A DNA stretch of 64,000 nt from Achromobacter sp. HZ34. GTDB lineage: Bacteria > Pseudomonadota > Gammaproteobacteria > Burkholderiales > Burkholderiaceae_B. How positions within the stretch are numbered: position 1 is the stretch's first letter; each line of letters begins with the position of its first letter. The DNA is taken from contig NZ_NJIX01000003.1 of assembly GCF_002209485.1 (NCBI RefSeq), positions 744,001 through 808,000 on the forward strand, read 5' to 3'. The position numbers were made by a program, and so were the translations under genes. The notes beneath the pieces are model-generated. The model saw only the letters and a program-made list of their open reading frames with translations, ran no database searches and had not been told where the DNA came from. Below are positions 53,088 through 62,201 of this stretch, piece by piece.

Positions 53088-53951
53088 ATGACTTATTGTG
53101 TAGCAGCCCGCCTGCGCGACGGTCTGGTATTTCTTGCCGATTCCCGTACCAACGCGGGGGTGGACCAGATCAGCGTGTTTCGCAAACTCAGCGTGTTCGA
53201 GCGCCCGGGTGAGCGAGTGATGGTTCTGATGACGTCCGGCAACCTGGCCGTCAGCCAGGCCATCGTCAATCAGCTATCGACCGTGGACAGCGATGATCCA
53301 GCGTCGATCTGGTGCACGCGCAATATGTTCGAAGCGGCGCGCCTGGTGGGCGATGCGGTGCGGCAGGTCCATCGCCGCGACGCCGAAGCCCTGCATGAGC
53401 AGGGGGTGGAATTCAACGTCAACCTGATCTTCGGCGGGCAGATCAAGGGCGAGCGCTGCCGCCTGTTCCAGCTCTACTCGGCCGGCAACTTCATCGAAGC
53501 CCACGATGAATGCCCTTATTTCCAGATAGGTGAAGCGAAGTACGGCAAGCCCATCATGGACCGTGTGCTGCTGCCCGAGACCACACTGGACGAGGCGGCC
53601 AAGTGCGCGCTGATCTCCATGGACTCGACGCTGCGTTCGAATATTTCCGTGGGGCTGCCGCTGGACCTGTTGGTGTACGACAACAACGCGCTGCGCGTCA
53701 GCCGTTTCGCCAACATCGACGAGCACAACGAGTATTTCCGCATGATCCGCGGTAGCTGGGGCGAACGCCTGCGCCAGGTTTTCGCGGAGATCGAGGATCC
53801 CGTCTGGACCGATCCCTGCAACCCCGACAGCCTGGTGCCTCCCGGCCGGGTGCACCAGCCGGTGCGCATCCTTCCCGGTAACCCCGAACCCTGTGGTCTG
53901 GCACCCCTGCAATCGCTGGCCGAGGGGCCGGATACGCCGCAACAGGAATAG
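53088..53951 (+). CDS. Anbu: proteasome beta-subunit-like peptidase
   Basis: The 287-residue Ntn-hydrolase of the ancestral beta-subunit (Anbu/BPH) family has its nucleophile exposed by removal of Met: MTYCVAARL places Thr2 first. The proteasome-type Asp (Asp18 in LADSRTNAG) and Lys (Lys33 in FRKLSV) are present. It assembles without a propeptide, unlike most proteasome subunits. A proline-rich C-terminal tail of about 35 residues follows the fold. It ends the sigma-54 operon and is followed by two hairpins. Native substrate unknown. Confidence 0.92.
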   Translation: MTYCVAARLRDGLVFLADSRTNAGVDQISVFRKLSVFERPGERVMVLMTSGNLAVSQAIVNQLSTVDSDDPASIWCTRNMFEAARLVGDAVRQVHRRDAEALHEQGVEFNVNLIFGGQIKGERCRLFQLYSAGNFIEAHDECPYFQIGEAKYGKPIMDRVLLPETTLDEAAKCALISMDSTLRSNISVGLPLDLLVYDNNALRVSRFANIDEHNEYFRMIRGSWGERLRQVFAEIEDPVWTDPCNPDSLVPPGRVHQPVRILPGNPEPCGLAPLQSLAEGPDTPQQE

Positions 53952-54041
53952 GAAGATCGTCTCGCCGCCGGCGTCCGAGGGTCGCTACCCGCGATCAAGG
54001 TCCGCCGCGAGGTCGGCGCACGGCCCGAACAGGTGCCATCA

Positions 54042-54067
54042 AGAATATTTCCCTGAAAGGGAATATC
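54042..54067. terminator. A/T-rich hairpin after the Anbu gene
   Basis: The sequence gaatatttccctgaaagggaatat forms a stem with one bulge, about 90 bases after the Anbu stop. It resembles the stronger hairpin 50 bases further on, as if one were a copy of the other. No T-run follows. Confidence 0.5.
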
Positions 54068-54115
54068 TCGTTGAACCCGGCCGGTGCAATTCCTCGGCCA
54101 GACGGGCGCGGCCAA

Positions 54116-54146
54116 AAAAATATCCCCCTGGAAGGGGGATATTTTT
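54116..54146. terminator. Bidirectional terminator between Anbu and metF
   Basis: A perfect 13-bp stem (aaaaatatccccc / gggggatattttt) with loop tggaa is flanked by A-run and T-run, so it can end transcripts from both convergent operons. Confidence 0.9.
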
Positions 54147-54173
54147 ATCTTCTTTTACAACAGCCTGGACAGC

Positions 54174-55016
54174 TCAGAGGCCGAGGTTTTCCCATATCGC
54201 CATCGGCGCTTCGGCGTTGTTCAACGTGTAGAAGTGCAGCCCCGGCGCACCCTGGTCCAGCAGGCGCTGGCACAGGCCGGAAATGACATCGATGCCGAAA
54301 GCCCGGATCGACGCCTTGTCATCGCCATACTCGGCCAGCCGCATGCGTATCCAGCGCGGAATCTCCGCGCCGCACATCTGCGAGAAACGCACCAGTTGGC
54401 TGTGATTGGTGATGGGCATGATGCCCGGCACGATGGGTACCGTCACGCCCTTCGCAGCGGCCCGGTCGATGAAATCGAAATAGGCGTCGGGATTGAAGAA
54501 ATACTGCGTGATGGCGCTGTCGGCGCCGGCCTGCACCTTGCCGACAAAATGGTCGAGGTCGGCCGCCGAGCTTTCCGCCTGCGGATGGGTCTCCGGATAA
54601 GCCGCCACTTCGATGTGGAACCAGTCACCGGTTTCTTCCCGGATGAAGGCCACCAGGTCGCGCGCATAGCGCAGCTCACCGGCGCCGCCGCCCATGCCGG
54701 ACGGCAGGTCACCCCGCAAGGCCACCACCTGCTTGACGCCTTCCTCGCGGTAGGCGCCGAGTATCTTGCGCAGGTCGTCGCGCGACGCCCCCACGCAGGA
54801 CAGATGCGGTGCGGCGTCCACGCCCAGGTTGCGCATGGTGCGCACCGTATCGGCCGTGCCTTCACGCGTCGAGCCGCCAGCGCCGAAGGTGACGCTGACG
54901 TAGCGCGGATGCATGGCCAGCATCTGTTTGGCGGCGCGCACCAGCCGCTCCTGGGCGGCGATGTCGCGCGGCGGAAAGAATTCGAGGCTGAGCGCCGGCG
55001 TCTTCGTATCGGTCAT
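54174..55016 (-). CDS. metF: 5,10-methylenetetrahydrofolate reductase
   Basis: FAD-dependent reduction of methylene-THF to methyl-THF for methionine synthesis. The 280-residue TIM-barrel product has LSLEFFPPR, VSVTFGAGGSTREGT, QVVALRGDLPSGMGGG and the FAD-binding-region ITQYFFNPDAYFDFIDR. It overlaps the stop of the upstream membrane-protein gene (ATGA). It sits 0.5 kb from ahcY and in the same strand direction, consistent with a methionine-cycle neighbourhood. Confidence 0.96.
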   Translation of the reverse strand: MTDTKTPALSLEFFPPRDIAAQERLVRAAKQMLAMHPRYVSVTFGAGGSTREGTADTVRTMRNLGVDAAPHLSCVGASRDDLRKILGAYREEGVKQVVALRGDLPSGMGGGAGELRYARDLVAFIREETGDWFHIEVAAYPETHPQAESSAADLDHFVGKVQAGADSAITQYFFNPDAYFDFIDRAAAKGVTVPIVPGIMPITNHSQLVRFSQMCGAEIPRWIRMRLAEYGDDKASIRAFGIDVISGLCQRLLDQGAPGLHFYTLNNAEAPMAIWENLGL

Positions 55017-55351
55017 GAGCTAACGAGCATGGAAAGCAGGCCCGAGATGATCGAATACAGCACCGCGCCGATCACGGCCCACCAGAAGCCATTGACCTGG
55101 AAGCCTTTGAGGATGGACCCGGCAAACCAGAACAACAGCGCATTGAGAACGATAAGGAAAAGACCCAATGTGACGATGGTGATGGGCAGCGTCAGCAACA
55201 CCAGCACCGGCTTGACCAGCATATTCAATAGCCCCAGCACCAGGGCGGCGATCAATGCCGATCCGAAACTGGCAACCGCGATGCCGGGCAGCAGATAAGC
55301 CACGATCAGCAAGGCAACGGCGTTCAGTATCCAGACGAGTATCAAGGTCAT
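55013..55351 (-). CDS. Small four-helix membrane protein (phage-holin-4-superfamily-like)
   Basis: A 112-residue, almost wholly hydrophobic protein with four predicted membrane segments: MTLILVWILNAVALLIVAYL, ALVLGLLNMLVKPVLVLL, TLGLFLIVLNALLFWFAG and FWWAVIGAVLYSIISGLL. The LNxLVKPVLxxLTLPIT stretch matches the widespread DUF/holin-4 family seen outside phages; no lytic role is implied. It is translationally coupled to metF and lies between ahcY and metF, as in other Bordetella-like genomes. Confidence 0.88.
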   Translation of the reverse strand: MTLILVWILNAVALLIVAYLLPGIAVASFGSALIAALVLGLLNMLVKPVLVLLTLPITIVTLGLFLIVLNALLFWFAGSILKGFQVNGFWWAVIGAVLYSIISGLLSMLVSS

Positions 55352-55517
55352 ATCGGGTCTCCCGCAAAGTTTGACGAGCAGCTTCGGCGTACGCATCCAA
55401 AGGATGTATCCCACGAGAGGATACGACGAAATCCCTTCCTGGAAGGCAGCGCCGACATACTGCAGGCGGTCCCGCGCCCGGCGGGCGCGAAGGACCTGAC
55501 CCTATTTTGCGTCAAAA

Positions 55518-56930
55518 TTAGTAACGGTAATGATTGCTCTTGTAAGGACCGTCAACCGACACGCTGATGTAGTCGGCCTGTTCCTTGGACAGCGTGGTCA
55601 GGTTCACACCCAGCTTCTTCAGGTGCAGACGGGCGACCTTCTCGTCCAGCTGCTTGGGCAGCACATAGACCTGGCCCTTGGTGTAGGCCTCGTTGCGCGT
55701 GAACAGCTCGATCTGCGCGATGGTCTGGTTGGTGAAGGACGAGGACATCACGAAGGACGGGTGGCCCGTGGCGCAACCCAGGTTCACCAGGCGGCCCTTG
55801 GCCAGCAGGATGATGCGCTTGCCGTCGGGGAAGATGACGTGGTCGACCTGGGGCTTGATCTCTTCCCACTGCAGGTCTTCCAGGCCGGCAACGTCGATTT
55901 CGTTGTCGAAGTGGCCGATGTTGCAGACGATGGCCTGGTCCTTCATGCGGTCCATGTGGGCGCGCGTGATGACGTTGTAGTTGCCCGTGGCGGTGACGAA
56001 CATGTCAGCCTTGTCGACGGCTTCTTCCATGGTCACGACCTTGTAGCCTTCCATGGCGGCCTGCAGGGCGCAGATGGGATCGATTTCCGTGACCCAGACC
56101 TGGGCGCGCAGCGCCATCAGGGCCTGGGCGCAGCCCTTGCCCACGTCGCCGTAACCGGCCACGACGGCGATCTTGCCCGCCACCATGACGTCGGTGGCGC
56201 GCTTGATGCCGTCGACCAGCGATTCACGGCAACCGTACAGGTTGTCGAACTTGGACTTGGTGACCGAGTCGTTGACGTTGATGGCGGCAAAGGCCAGCTC
56301 ACCCTTCTGCGACATCTGGTACAGGCGATGCACGCCGGTGGTGGTTTCTTCGGTCACGCCGCGGATGGCCGCCAGGCGGGTCGAGTACCACTTCGGATCA
56401 CGCGCCAGCTGGGCCTTGATGGCCGCGAACAGCACGCGCTCTTCTTCGCTGCCCGGCTTGGCCAGCACGGAGATGTCGCTTTCAGCCTTGGTACCCAGGT
56501 GCAGCAGCAGCGTGGCATCGCCGCCGTCGTCCAGGATCATGTTGGCGTGCTGGCCATTGGGCCATTCGAAAATGCGGTGGGTGTAGTCCCAGTACTCTTC
56601 CAGGGTTTCGCCCTTGACGGCGAACACCGGCGTGCCGCTGGCCGCGATGGCGGCGGCGGCGTGGTCCTGGGTCGAGAAGATGTTGCATGAAGCCCAGCGC
56701 ACGTCGGCGCCCAGGGCGGTCAGCGTCTCGATCAGCACGCCGGTCTGGATGGTCATGTGCAGGCTGCCGGCGATGCGCGCGCCCTTCAGCGGCTGCGACT
56801 TGGCGAATTCTTCACGGGTGGCCATCAGGCCGGGCATTTCGGTTTCAGCGATGGCCAGCTCGCGGCGGCCCCAGCCAGCCAGGCCGATATCGGCAACCAG
56901 GTAGTCGGACTTGTCGGACACGGTGTTCAT
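55518..56930 (-). CDS. ahcY: S-adenosylhomocysteine hydrolase
   Basis: Hydrolyses SAH to adenosine and homocysteine, relieving inhibition of methyltransferases. The 470-residue product shows [39 protein letters not shown] and the NAD-binding [13 protein letters not shown], and ends [13 protein letters not shown] with the conserved C-terminal Lys and Tyr that reach the neighbouring active site. The start [18 protein letters not shown] was chosen by family. A SAH riboswitch lies in the leader about 140-255 bp upstream. Confidence 0.97.
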   Translation of the reverse strand: MNTVSDKSDYLVADIGLAGWGRRELAIAETEMPGLMATREEFAKSQPLKGARIAGSLHMTIQTGVLIETLTALGADVRWASCNIFSTQDHAAAAIAASGTPVFAVKGETLEEYWDYTHRIFEWPNGQHANMILDDGGDATLLLHLGTKAESDISVLAKPGSEEERVLFAAIKAQLARDPKWYSTRLAAIRGVTEETTTGVHRLYQMSQKGELAFAAINVNDSVTKSKFDNLYGCRESLVDGIKRATDVMVAGKIAVVAGYGDVGKGCAQALMALRAQVWVTEIDPICALQAAMEGYKVVTMEEAVDKADMFVTATGNYNVITRAHMDRMKDQAIVCNIGHFDNEIDVAGLEDLQWEEIKPQVDHVIFPDGKRIILLAKGRLVNLGCATGHPSFVMSSSFTNQTIAQIELFTRNEAYTKGQVYVLPKQLDEKVARLHLKKLGVNLTTLSKEQADYISVSVDGPYKSNHYRY

Positions 56931-57067
56931 TGTGATTACTCCACATGAGAAAACGGACGGCGCTACGGCGCGGCCGGCGGGACGAGTGCGCGGACACCTG
57001 TGCGGTGACCGGCCGTTCCGGTGGAGAACCAGACGGCGTGCTCGCCTTCGCTGCCGCGATGCAGCTA

Positions 57068-57185
57068 GGGTGAGCGCCGTTTCATGGGGGCCGCGCGAAC
57101 GCGGCCTACCCTGGATGCTTGAGCCTGGCGGATCCGGTGGCGATGGTGTCGCCGACGCGGTAATCCGTCGCAACGCTCCTCAAGC
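57068..57185 (-). ncRNA. SAH riboswitch upstream of ahcY
   Basis: On the minus strand the leader carries the SAH-riboswitch core: GAGGAGCGTTGC (57169-57180), CCAGGCTCAAGC (57117-57128) and AACGGCGCTCACCC (57068-57081). P1 is GCTTGAG (57179-57185) with CTCAAGC (57117-57123). The pseudoknot pairs GAGCG (57174-57178) with CGCTC (57072-57076). The class binds S-adenosylhomocysteine and turns on ahcY. P1 includes the TGA stop of the upstream glycosyltransferase gene (57180-57182). Confidence 0.92.
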
Positions 57186-58211
57186 GTGGGCGACATTGTA
57201 GCGGGTGGCTGGCGTAAGCGGTACAAATGCCGCCAATAGATCCTTGGCGATGCTGTCCCACGTGCGCCCCAGGGCATGCTGGCGCACCGCATCCCGGTCC
57301 AGTGCCAGGGCCGCGCGGCAGGCCGCGCCCAGGTCATTGTCGAGGTAACCGGTGACGCCTTCCTGGATCACCGCCAGCGGCGCTTCGCTGCGGAACGCCG
57401 CCACCGGCGTGCCGCAGGCCATGGCTTCCAGCATCACCAGGCCGAAGGTGTCCGTCAGGCTGGGGAAGACGAACACATCGGCGGCCGAGTAATAACGGGG
57501 CAGTTCGGCGTCGGTGCGCATGCCTTCGAAACGGACATTGGGAAATTTCTTGCGCAGGCGGGCTTCGTCCGGGCCCGCGCCCACCACCAGCTTGGAGCCG
57601 GGCAGGTCCAGCGCCAGGAAGGCGTCCAGGTTCTTTTCCTTGGCGACGCGGCCGACGCTCAGGAAGACGGGGCGCGGCAGTTCGGAGAACGCGTCGCGCG
57701 CGCCCGGCGTGAATTTCTTGCCGTCCACGCCGCGCGACCACACCTGCAGGTTCTGCAAGCCGCGGCTGGCGACGATGTCGCGCACCGTGGGCGTGGGCAC
57801 CAGCACCTGTTGCGAGGGCTTGTGGAACCAGCGCAGGAAACGCCACGGCAGCGCGGCCGGGATGCCCATGCGTGCTTCCAGGTAGTCGGGAAACATGGTG
57901 TGGAAGGACGTGGTGAAGCGCCAGCCGCGTTTCTGCGCCATGCGCCGCGCGGCCAGGCCCAGGGGGCCTTCGGTGGCGATGTGCAGCACGTCGGGGACGA
58001 TATCTCCCAGCACGCGCTTGAGCTGCCGGCCAGGGAACAGGCACAGCCGCAAATCGGGCTCGGACGGCGCCGGCACGGTGCGCGCCCCTTCCGGGCTGAC
58101 CACCAGCACTTCGTGGCCCCATTCCCGCAACAAGCGGCACATGGTCGTCCACGTACGGACGACGCCGTTGACCTGTGGATGCCAGGCATCCGTGACCAGC
58201 ACTATGAGCAT
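57180..58211 (-). CDS. Glycosyltransferase family 4 (group 1, MgtA-like)
   Basis: The 343-residue GT-B enzyme begins [20 protein letters not shown], then [34 protein letters not shown] and the acceptor/donor motif [20 protein letters not shown] with the E-x7-E pattern of family 4. Relatives transfer mannose or other sugars to lipids; donor and acceptor are unknown. Its last codon and stop are part of the SAH riboswitch P1 stem of ahcY. It is divergent from ompW. Confidence 0.92.
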   Translation of the reverse strand: MLIVLVTDAWHPQVNGVVRTWTTMCRLLREWGHEVLVVSPEGARTVPAPSEPDLRLCLFPGRQLKRVLGDIVPDVLHIATEGPLGLAARRMAQKRGWRFTTSFHTMFPDYLEARMGIPAALPWRFLRWFHKPSQQVLVPTPTVRDIVASRGLQNLQVWSRGVDGKKFTPGARDAFSELPRPVFLSVGRVAKEKNLDAFLALDLPGSKLVVGAGPDEARLRKKFPNVRFEGMRTDAELPRYYSAADVFVFPSLTDTFGLVMLEAMACGTPVAAFRSEAPLAVIQEGVTGYLDNDLGAACRAALALDRDAVRQHALGRTWDSIAKDLLAAFVPLTPATRYNVAHA

Positions 58212-58417
58212 GGCGAGCACCTGGGGAGTCGCGAAAAACGCCATTAAGCCTGGCTTAGATGACATGTCCGCGACAGAGGGATTCAGTGCGGCTGCGGCGC
58301 GACGACGGGTGAGGGCGCATGCCCAGGCGTCGCCGCGCTTGCGGTGTCTCGCGTTGCGGCGCGTATGCGACAGCGCGGGCGTCCATGTACGCCATGGCCA
58401 GGCGATCGGCGCCGCCG

Positions 58418-58431
58418 TTGACTTTTATCAA
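58418..58431 (+). promoter_or_regulatory. FNR/CRP-type box upstream of ompW
   Basis: The sequence ttgacttttatcaa differs from the FNR consensus TTGAT-N4-ATCAA at one base, and lies about 62 bases before the preferred ompW start. ompW is FNR-activated in enteric bacteria, so an oxygen-linked control is plausible here. Confidence 0.65.
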
Positions 58432-58493
58432 CAGCACAGCACGCCCCCGCTGCCATTCTTCCTCTACAGGATTTCGATATTGGAGAAATGAAG

Positions 58494-59207
58494 ATGGCAA
58501 TCCCGATGGCAAGCGGGCTGCGCAGCCCCCGCGCCGACCGTGCCGGTCGTCCCGACAGTACCGGGCGCTGTGTGAACGTTGTGCGCGCAGGTGTCGCATT
58601 GTGTAGCCTGGCCGCGGCCTTGTTCGTGGCCGCACCGGCCCACGCTTATGACGCCGGCGACTGGTTGCTGCGCGTGGGCGCCACCCAGGTGCGACCAAAG
58701 TCCAACACCGGCAATGCGCTGGACGGCGCGGTCGGCCTGCATGCGGACAAGAGCGTGCGGCCCAGCTTCACGGTCACGTACATGGCCACGCAGAACATCG
58801 GCATCGAACTGCTCGGCGCCGTGCCCTTCCAGCACGACGTCAGCGGCAGCGGCGCGGTCAGCGGCAATATCGTCGATACCAAGCAGCTGCCGCCCACGCT
58901 AAGCCTGCAATGGCATTTCCTGCCTGACAGCAAGATCCAGCCTTATGTGGGCGTGGGCCTGAACTACACCCACTTCTTCGACACCAAGGGCCGTGGCGCC
59001 CTGGCTGGCAACAACGTCAAGCTGACGGATTCGTGGGGCGTGGCCGGCCAGGTCGGCGTGGATTACCAACTGAGCGACCGCTGGCTGCTGAACGCCGACG
59101 TGCGCTACATCGATATCGATTCGAAGGTGAAGCTCAACGGCGACACCATCGGCCACGCCCATGTCGACCCATGGGTGTTCACCGTGGCGGTGGGCTATCG
59201 GTTCTGA
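58494..59207 (+). CDS. ompW: OmpW-family outer-membrane protein
   Basis: An eight-stranded outer-membrane beta barrel. The mature part begins YDAGDWLLRVGATQVRPKSN and shows the family segments FTVTYMATQNIGIELLGAVP, LQWHFLPDSKIQPYVGVGLN and a C-terminal aromatic (TVAVGYRF). The ATG at 58494 has GGAG eight bases upstream; an ATG at 58488 is too close to that site. The N-terminus before the hydrophobic core is unusually long, so a GTG at 58572 just before the signal peptide (VNVVRAGVALCSLAAALFVA) is an alternative. Confidence 0.92.
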   Translation: MAIPMASGLRSPRADRAGRPDSTGRCVNVVRAGVALCSLAAALFVAAPAHAYDAGDWLLRVGATQVRPKSNTGNALDGAVGLHADKSVRPSFTVTYMATQNIGIELLGAVPFQHDVSGSGAVSGNIVDTKQLPPTLSLQWHFLPDSKIQPYVGVGLNYTHFFDTKGRGALAGNNVKLTDSWGVAGQVGVDYQLSDRWLLNADVRYIDIDSKVKLNGDTIGHAHVDPWVFTVAVGYRF

Positions 59208-59300
59208 AGTACCGGCGGTATCACCGTTTCCGAGCGCAACGACGCGTGTTGACGGCCGGGCGGCGTACGAAAGTCCGGCGCCCTGAAACGGTGCCCCCGT

Positions 59301-59609
59301 TCAGCCCTTGCGGCGTGGGTAGCCTTCCGCGCGGATGCGGGTCCAGATGACCTGCTTTTCTTCCGGGCTCAGGAAGACCCACTCGGCCACTTCCATGGCC
59401 GTGCGGCCGCAGCCGCGGCAGATGTCGTCATACAGCGTGGAGCAGACCGCCACGCAGGGTGAATCCGTGGTCGTGAAAACGCCCCGGCCGCCTTGTTGGG
59501 CAGGGGGCGTGGCGGGGCCCCCGGCGCTGGCGCTGGAGGGGCTGGCGTCAGCGCAGGGCGCGGCGCCTTCGGGGACGGAAGAAGAGGAATCGATGTACGG
59601 GCAAACCAT
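59301..59609 (-). CDS. DUF1289 domain protein
   Basis: The 102-residue product has the DUF1289 cysteine motif TDSPCVAVCSTLYDDICRGC with four Cys, then RTAMEVAEWVFLSPEEK. The family may bind a metal or Fe-S centre; its role is unknown. The first 45 residues are low-complexity Ser/Ala/Gly/Pro and are probably disordered, or the true start is further in. Confidence 0.85.
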   Translation of the reverse strand: MVCPYIDSSSSVPEGAAPCADASPSSASAGGPATPPAQQGGRGVFTTTDSPCVAVCSTLYDDICRGCGRTAMEVAEWVFLSPEEKQVIWTRIRAEGYPRRKG

Positions 59610-59694
59610 GGACGGAGCATAGCACCGGGGCCATGGCCCTTACCCGCGCGGGTCCGAAGGTTATAGCGCGGTGTAAGCGCCTACTGTCGTGCTA

Positions 59695-60927
59695 TCACTG
59701 CGCCGGCCGCAACTTGCGTACTTCTTCGTCGGAAGGCAGGAAGGCCGCGCCGTCCTTGTAGGTGTAATCCACCATCACCCCTTTGCCCTCCTGCACCGCC
59801 AGCTTGCCGACATAGGCGCCCATGGTCGATTGATGGTCGATGGCGCGGTACTGGATGCGGCCGAAGGGGATATCTACTTGCAGGCCCTCGAACGCCCCGA
59901 TCAGCTTGTCCGGCTGTGCACTGCCGTCAGTCTTCGCCAGCCCGGCCGCCAGCGACTTGATGGCGCTGTAACCCACCACGGCGCCCAAACGCGGATAGTC
60001 CTTGAAGCGGTCGCGATAGGCCTTGAGGAAAGCCGCATGCGCCGGCGTCTGGATGGTGGACCAGGGATAGCCGGTGACGATCCAGCCCACCGGCGTCTCG
60101 TCCTTGAGCGGATCCAGATACTCGGGCTCGCCCGTCAGCATGCTGACCACCGGCGTGGCCGGGAACAGGCCACGCGTGGTGCCTTCCCGCACCAGCTTGG
60201 TCAGGTCGCCGGCGAACAGGACGTTGAAGATGGCGTCCGGCTTGGCGTCGGCCAGGGCCTGCGCCACGCTGCCCGCGTCCACCTTGCCCAGCGGCGCAGC
60301 CTGGTCGCCCACGAACTCGACGTCGGGCTGGGCCTTCTTCAGCAACTCCTTGAAGGTGGCCACCGCCGACAGGCCGTACTCGTAATTGGGATAGACGAAG
60401 GCCCAGCGCTTCTTGTTCAGCTTGACCGCTTCCGGCACCAGCATGGCGGCCTGCATATAAGTGGAGACGCGCAGGCGGAAGGTATAGCGGTTGCCGTTCT
60501 GCCAGACGATCTTGTCGGTCAGGGGCTCGCTGGCGAGGTAGAAAATTTTCTTCTGCCGCGCGAAATCGGCCAGCGCCAGGCCGATATTGGACAGATAGCC
60601 GCCCAGCAGCACGTCGACGCGCTCGCGCGACATCAGCTCTTCGGCGGCGCGCACGGCATCGCCCGGATTGGCATTGTCGTCACGCGTGAACAATTCCAGC
60701 TTCTTGCCGCCCACGCCGCCGGCCTGGTTGATCTCGTCCACCGCCAGCTGCATGCCGTTGCGGTAGGGTTCGAGAAAAGCGGGCTGCGCCTTGTAGCTGT
60801 TCACCTCGCCGATACGCACGGTGATCTGCGCCTGCGCGGCGCCAGCCGCCAGCGCCCAGGCCGCACCGGCCAGGCCCAAGGCACGTGCGGTTCGCATGAT
60901 AGTGGCGAAGGGGTAACGCTTATCCAT
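59695..60927 (-). CDS. Orphan Liv-type ABC substrate-binding protein
   Basis: The 410-residue periplasmic type I binding protein has a signal peptide ending near AAQAQ, the mature start ITVRIGEVNSYKAQPAFLEP and LAVDEINQAGGVGGKKLELF, and DVLLGGYLSNIGLALADFAR. GGAAAG lies six bases before the ATG. No permease or ATPase genes adjoin it, so it must share components encoded elsewhere. The ligand is unknown; neighbours (a haloacetate-dehalogenase-like gene in the same direction upstream) might hint at an organic acid. Confidence 0.9.
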   Translation of the reverse strand: MDKRYPFATIMRTARALGLAGAAWALAAGAAQAQITVRIGEVNSYKAQPAFLEPYRNGMQLAVDEINQAGGVGGKKLELFTRDDNANPGDAVRAAEELMSRERVDVLLGGYLSNIGLALADFARQKKIFYLASEPLTDKIVWQNGNRYTFRLRVSTYMQAAMLVPEAVKLNKKRWAFVYPNYEYGLSAVATFKELLKKAQPDVEFVGDQAAPLGKVDAGSVAQALADAKPDAIFNVLFAGDLTKLVREGTTRGLFPATPVVSMLTGEPEYLDPLKDETPVGWIVTGYPWSTIQTPAHAAFLKAYRDRFKDYPRLGAVVGYSAIKSLAAGLAKTDGSAQPDKLIGAFEGLQVDIPFGRIQYRAIDHQSTMGAYVGKLAVQEGKGVMVDYTYKDGAAFLPSDEEVRKLRPAQ

Positions 60928-61039
60928 GATGACTTTCCGATTGCAGATGCGTAGCGGTTGCTGACCGCGTGACTATAACGGAGGGGGCCTGGGCGCCGCA
61001 GTCCGGGCAGACCCGTGGATCGCCCAACCCGATCCAGAA

Positions 61040-61924
61040 CTACACAAAGAAATCCAGCGCCCGCGCGGTGACCGCATCGGGCACTTCCTCGGCCAGGTAA
61101 TGCGCGGCATCCAGGGCGGCGCCATCGACGACGTCGGCCACCGCGTTCCACAGCGCCAGCACATCGAAGTTGCGCCCCACCGCGCCGCGCGCACCCCATA
61201 AAACATGGATCGGGCACGTCAACTTGCGCCCCGCGACACGGTCGGCGCGATCATGCTCCAGGTCCAGGGTGGCGGAGGCGCGATAGTCCTCGCAAATGCC
61301 CACCGCCAGCCCCGGAAGCGCGGCGCAGCGTTCATACTCGGCCAGGGCGCGCGGATCGAAGATGGCCAGGCCACCGGGCCGCCCACCCATCACGGCGCGT
61401 ACGTAGAACACCGGGTCATGGCCGATCATGGTTTCCGGCATGGGCGCCGGCTGTATCAGCCAGAACCAGTGCCAATAGGCCTGGGCAAAAGCCCGGGTAG
61501 TGCCCTGGTACATATCCAGCGTGGGCGCGATGTCCAGCAGCATCATGCGCCCGACCCGTTCGGCATGGTCCAGCCCCAGCCGATGCGCCACGCGGGCGCC
61601 ACGGTCATGCGCCAGCACGTCGAAGCGCTCGTGCCCCAGGGCACGCATCAGGTTCACCATGTCCTGTGCCATCACGCGCTTGGAATGGGCAGCGTGGTCG
61701 GGCGCCGCGGCCGGCTTGCCGCTGTCGCCATAGCCGCGCAGATCGGCCGCCACGCAGGTGAAGCACTGGGTCAACGCGGGCCACAACCGGTGCCAGATGA
61801 CATGCGTCTGCGGATGGCCGTGCAGCAGCAACAGAGGCGGCCCCTCGCCCGCCACCCGTGCGGCGATATGCATGCCGTCGCCGACGTCTATACGTTGCAG
61901 GGGCAAGTCGAACAGCGTGGTCAT
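61040..61924 (-). CDS. Alpha/beta-hydrolase, haloacetate (fluoroacetate) dehalogenase-like
   Basis: The 294-residue product has an Asp nucleophile instead of Ser: Asp107 in LAHDRGARVAHR. The fluoroacetate-dehalogenase residues line up with those of the structurally known enzyme at near-constant offset: Asp107, Arg108, Arg111, Asp131, His152, Trp153, Tyr214 and His275. The two arginines bind the carboxylate; His/Trp/Tyr bind halide. DLRGYGDSGKP and HYLAEEVPDAV also match. The start MTTLFDLPLQRIDVGDGMHI is preceded by GGGAGA. Activity on fluoroacetate is a strong prediction, not shown. Confidence 0.9.
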   Translation of the reverse strand: MTTLFDLPLQRIDVGDGMHIAARVAGEGPPLLLLHGHPQTHVIWHRLWPALTQCFTCVAADLRGYGDSGKPAAAPDHAAHSKRVMAQDMVNLMRALGHERFDVLAHDRGARVAHRLGLDHAERVGRMMLLDIAPTLDMYQGTTRAFAQAYWHWFWLIQPAPMPETMIGHDPVFYVRAVMGGRPGGLAIFDPRALAEYERCAALPGLAVGICEDYRASATLDLEHDRADRVAGRKLTCPIHVLWGARGAVGRNFDVLALWNAVADVVDGAALDAAHYLAEEVPDAVTARALDFFV

Positions 61925-62110
61925 GATGTCTCCCGGGTTCAACAGATCGAGGCGGCGGTGGGGCGGCAGGCATGCCGTCGAAAATCGCCTGATCCGCAAC
62001 CATAGACAATGACAACGCCAAAACGCAAGGCCTGCGCCCCGCCCACGCTGCATCGGACTGTCGTAGCGAGCGTGGGGGGTGGGGGACGTCGTGTCATCGG
62101 ACCCCATGAA

Positions 62111-62142
62111 AAAAGGGCGGTCCCACGAGGGACCGCCCTTTT
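62111..62142. terminator. Strong terminator downstream of metK
   Basis: A perfect 14-bp stem (aaaagggcggtccc / gggaccgccctttt) with loop acga has an A-run on one side and a T-run on the other. It can terminate metK on the minus strand. Confidence 0.92.
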
Positions 62143-62201
62143 TGTACCGCATGCAGCCGCCCTGGACGGCCCGCAATGCAGTTACGTGACCGTCAAGCCA
62201 A

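Noticed and set aside
55013-55351. Prophage remnant suggested by the holin-like membrane protein
   Set aside because: No other phage genes; this family is common beside housekeeping genes and is coupled to metF.
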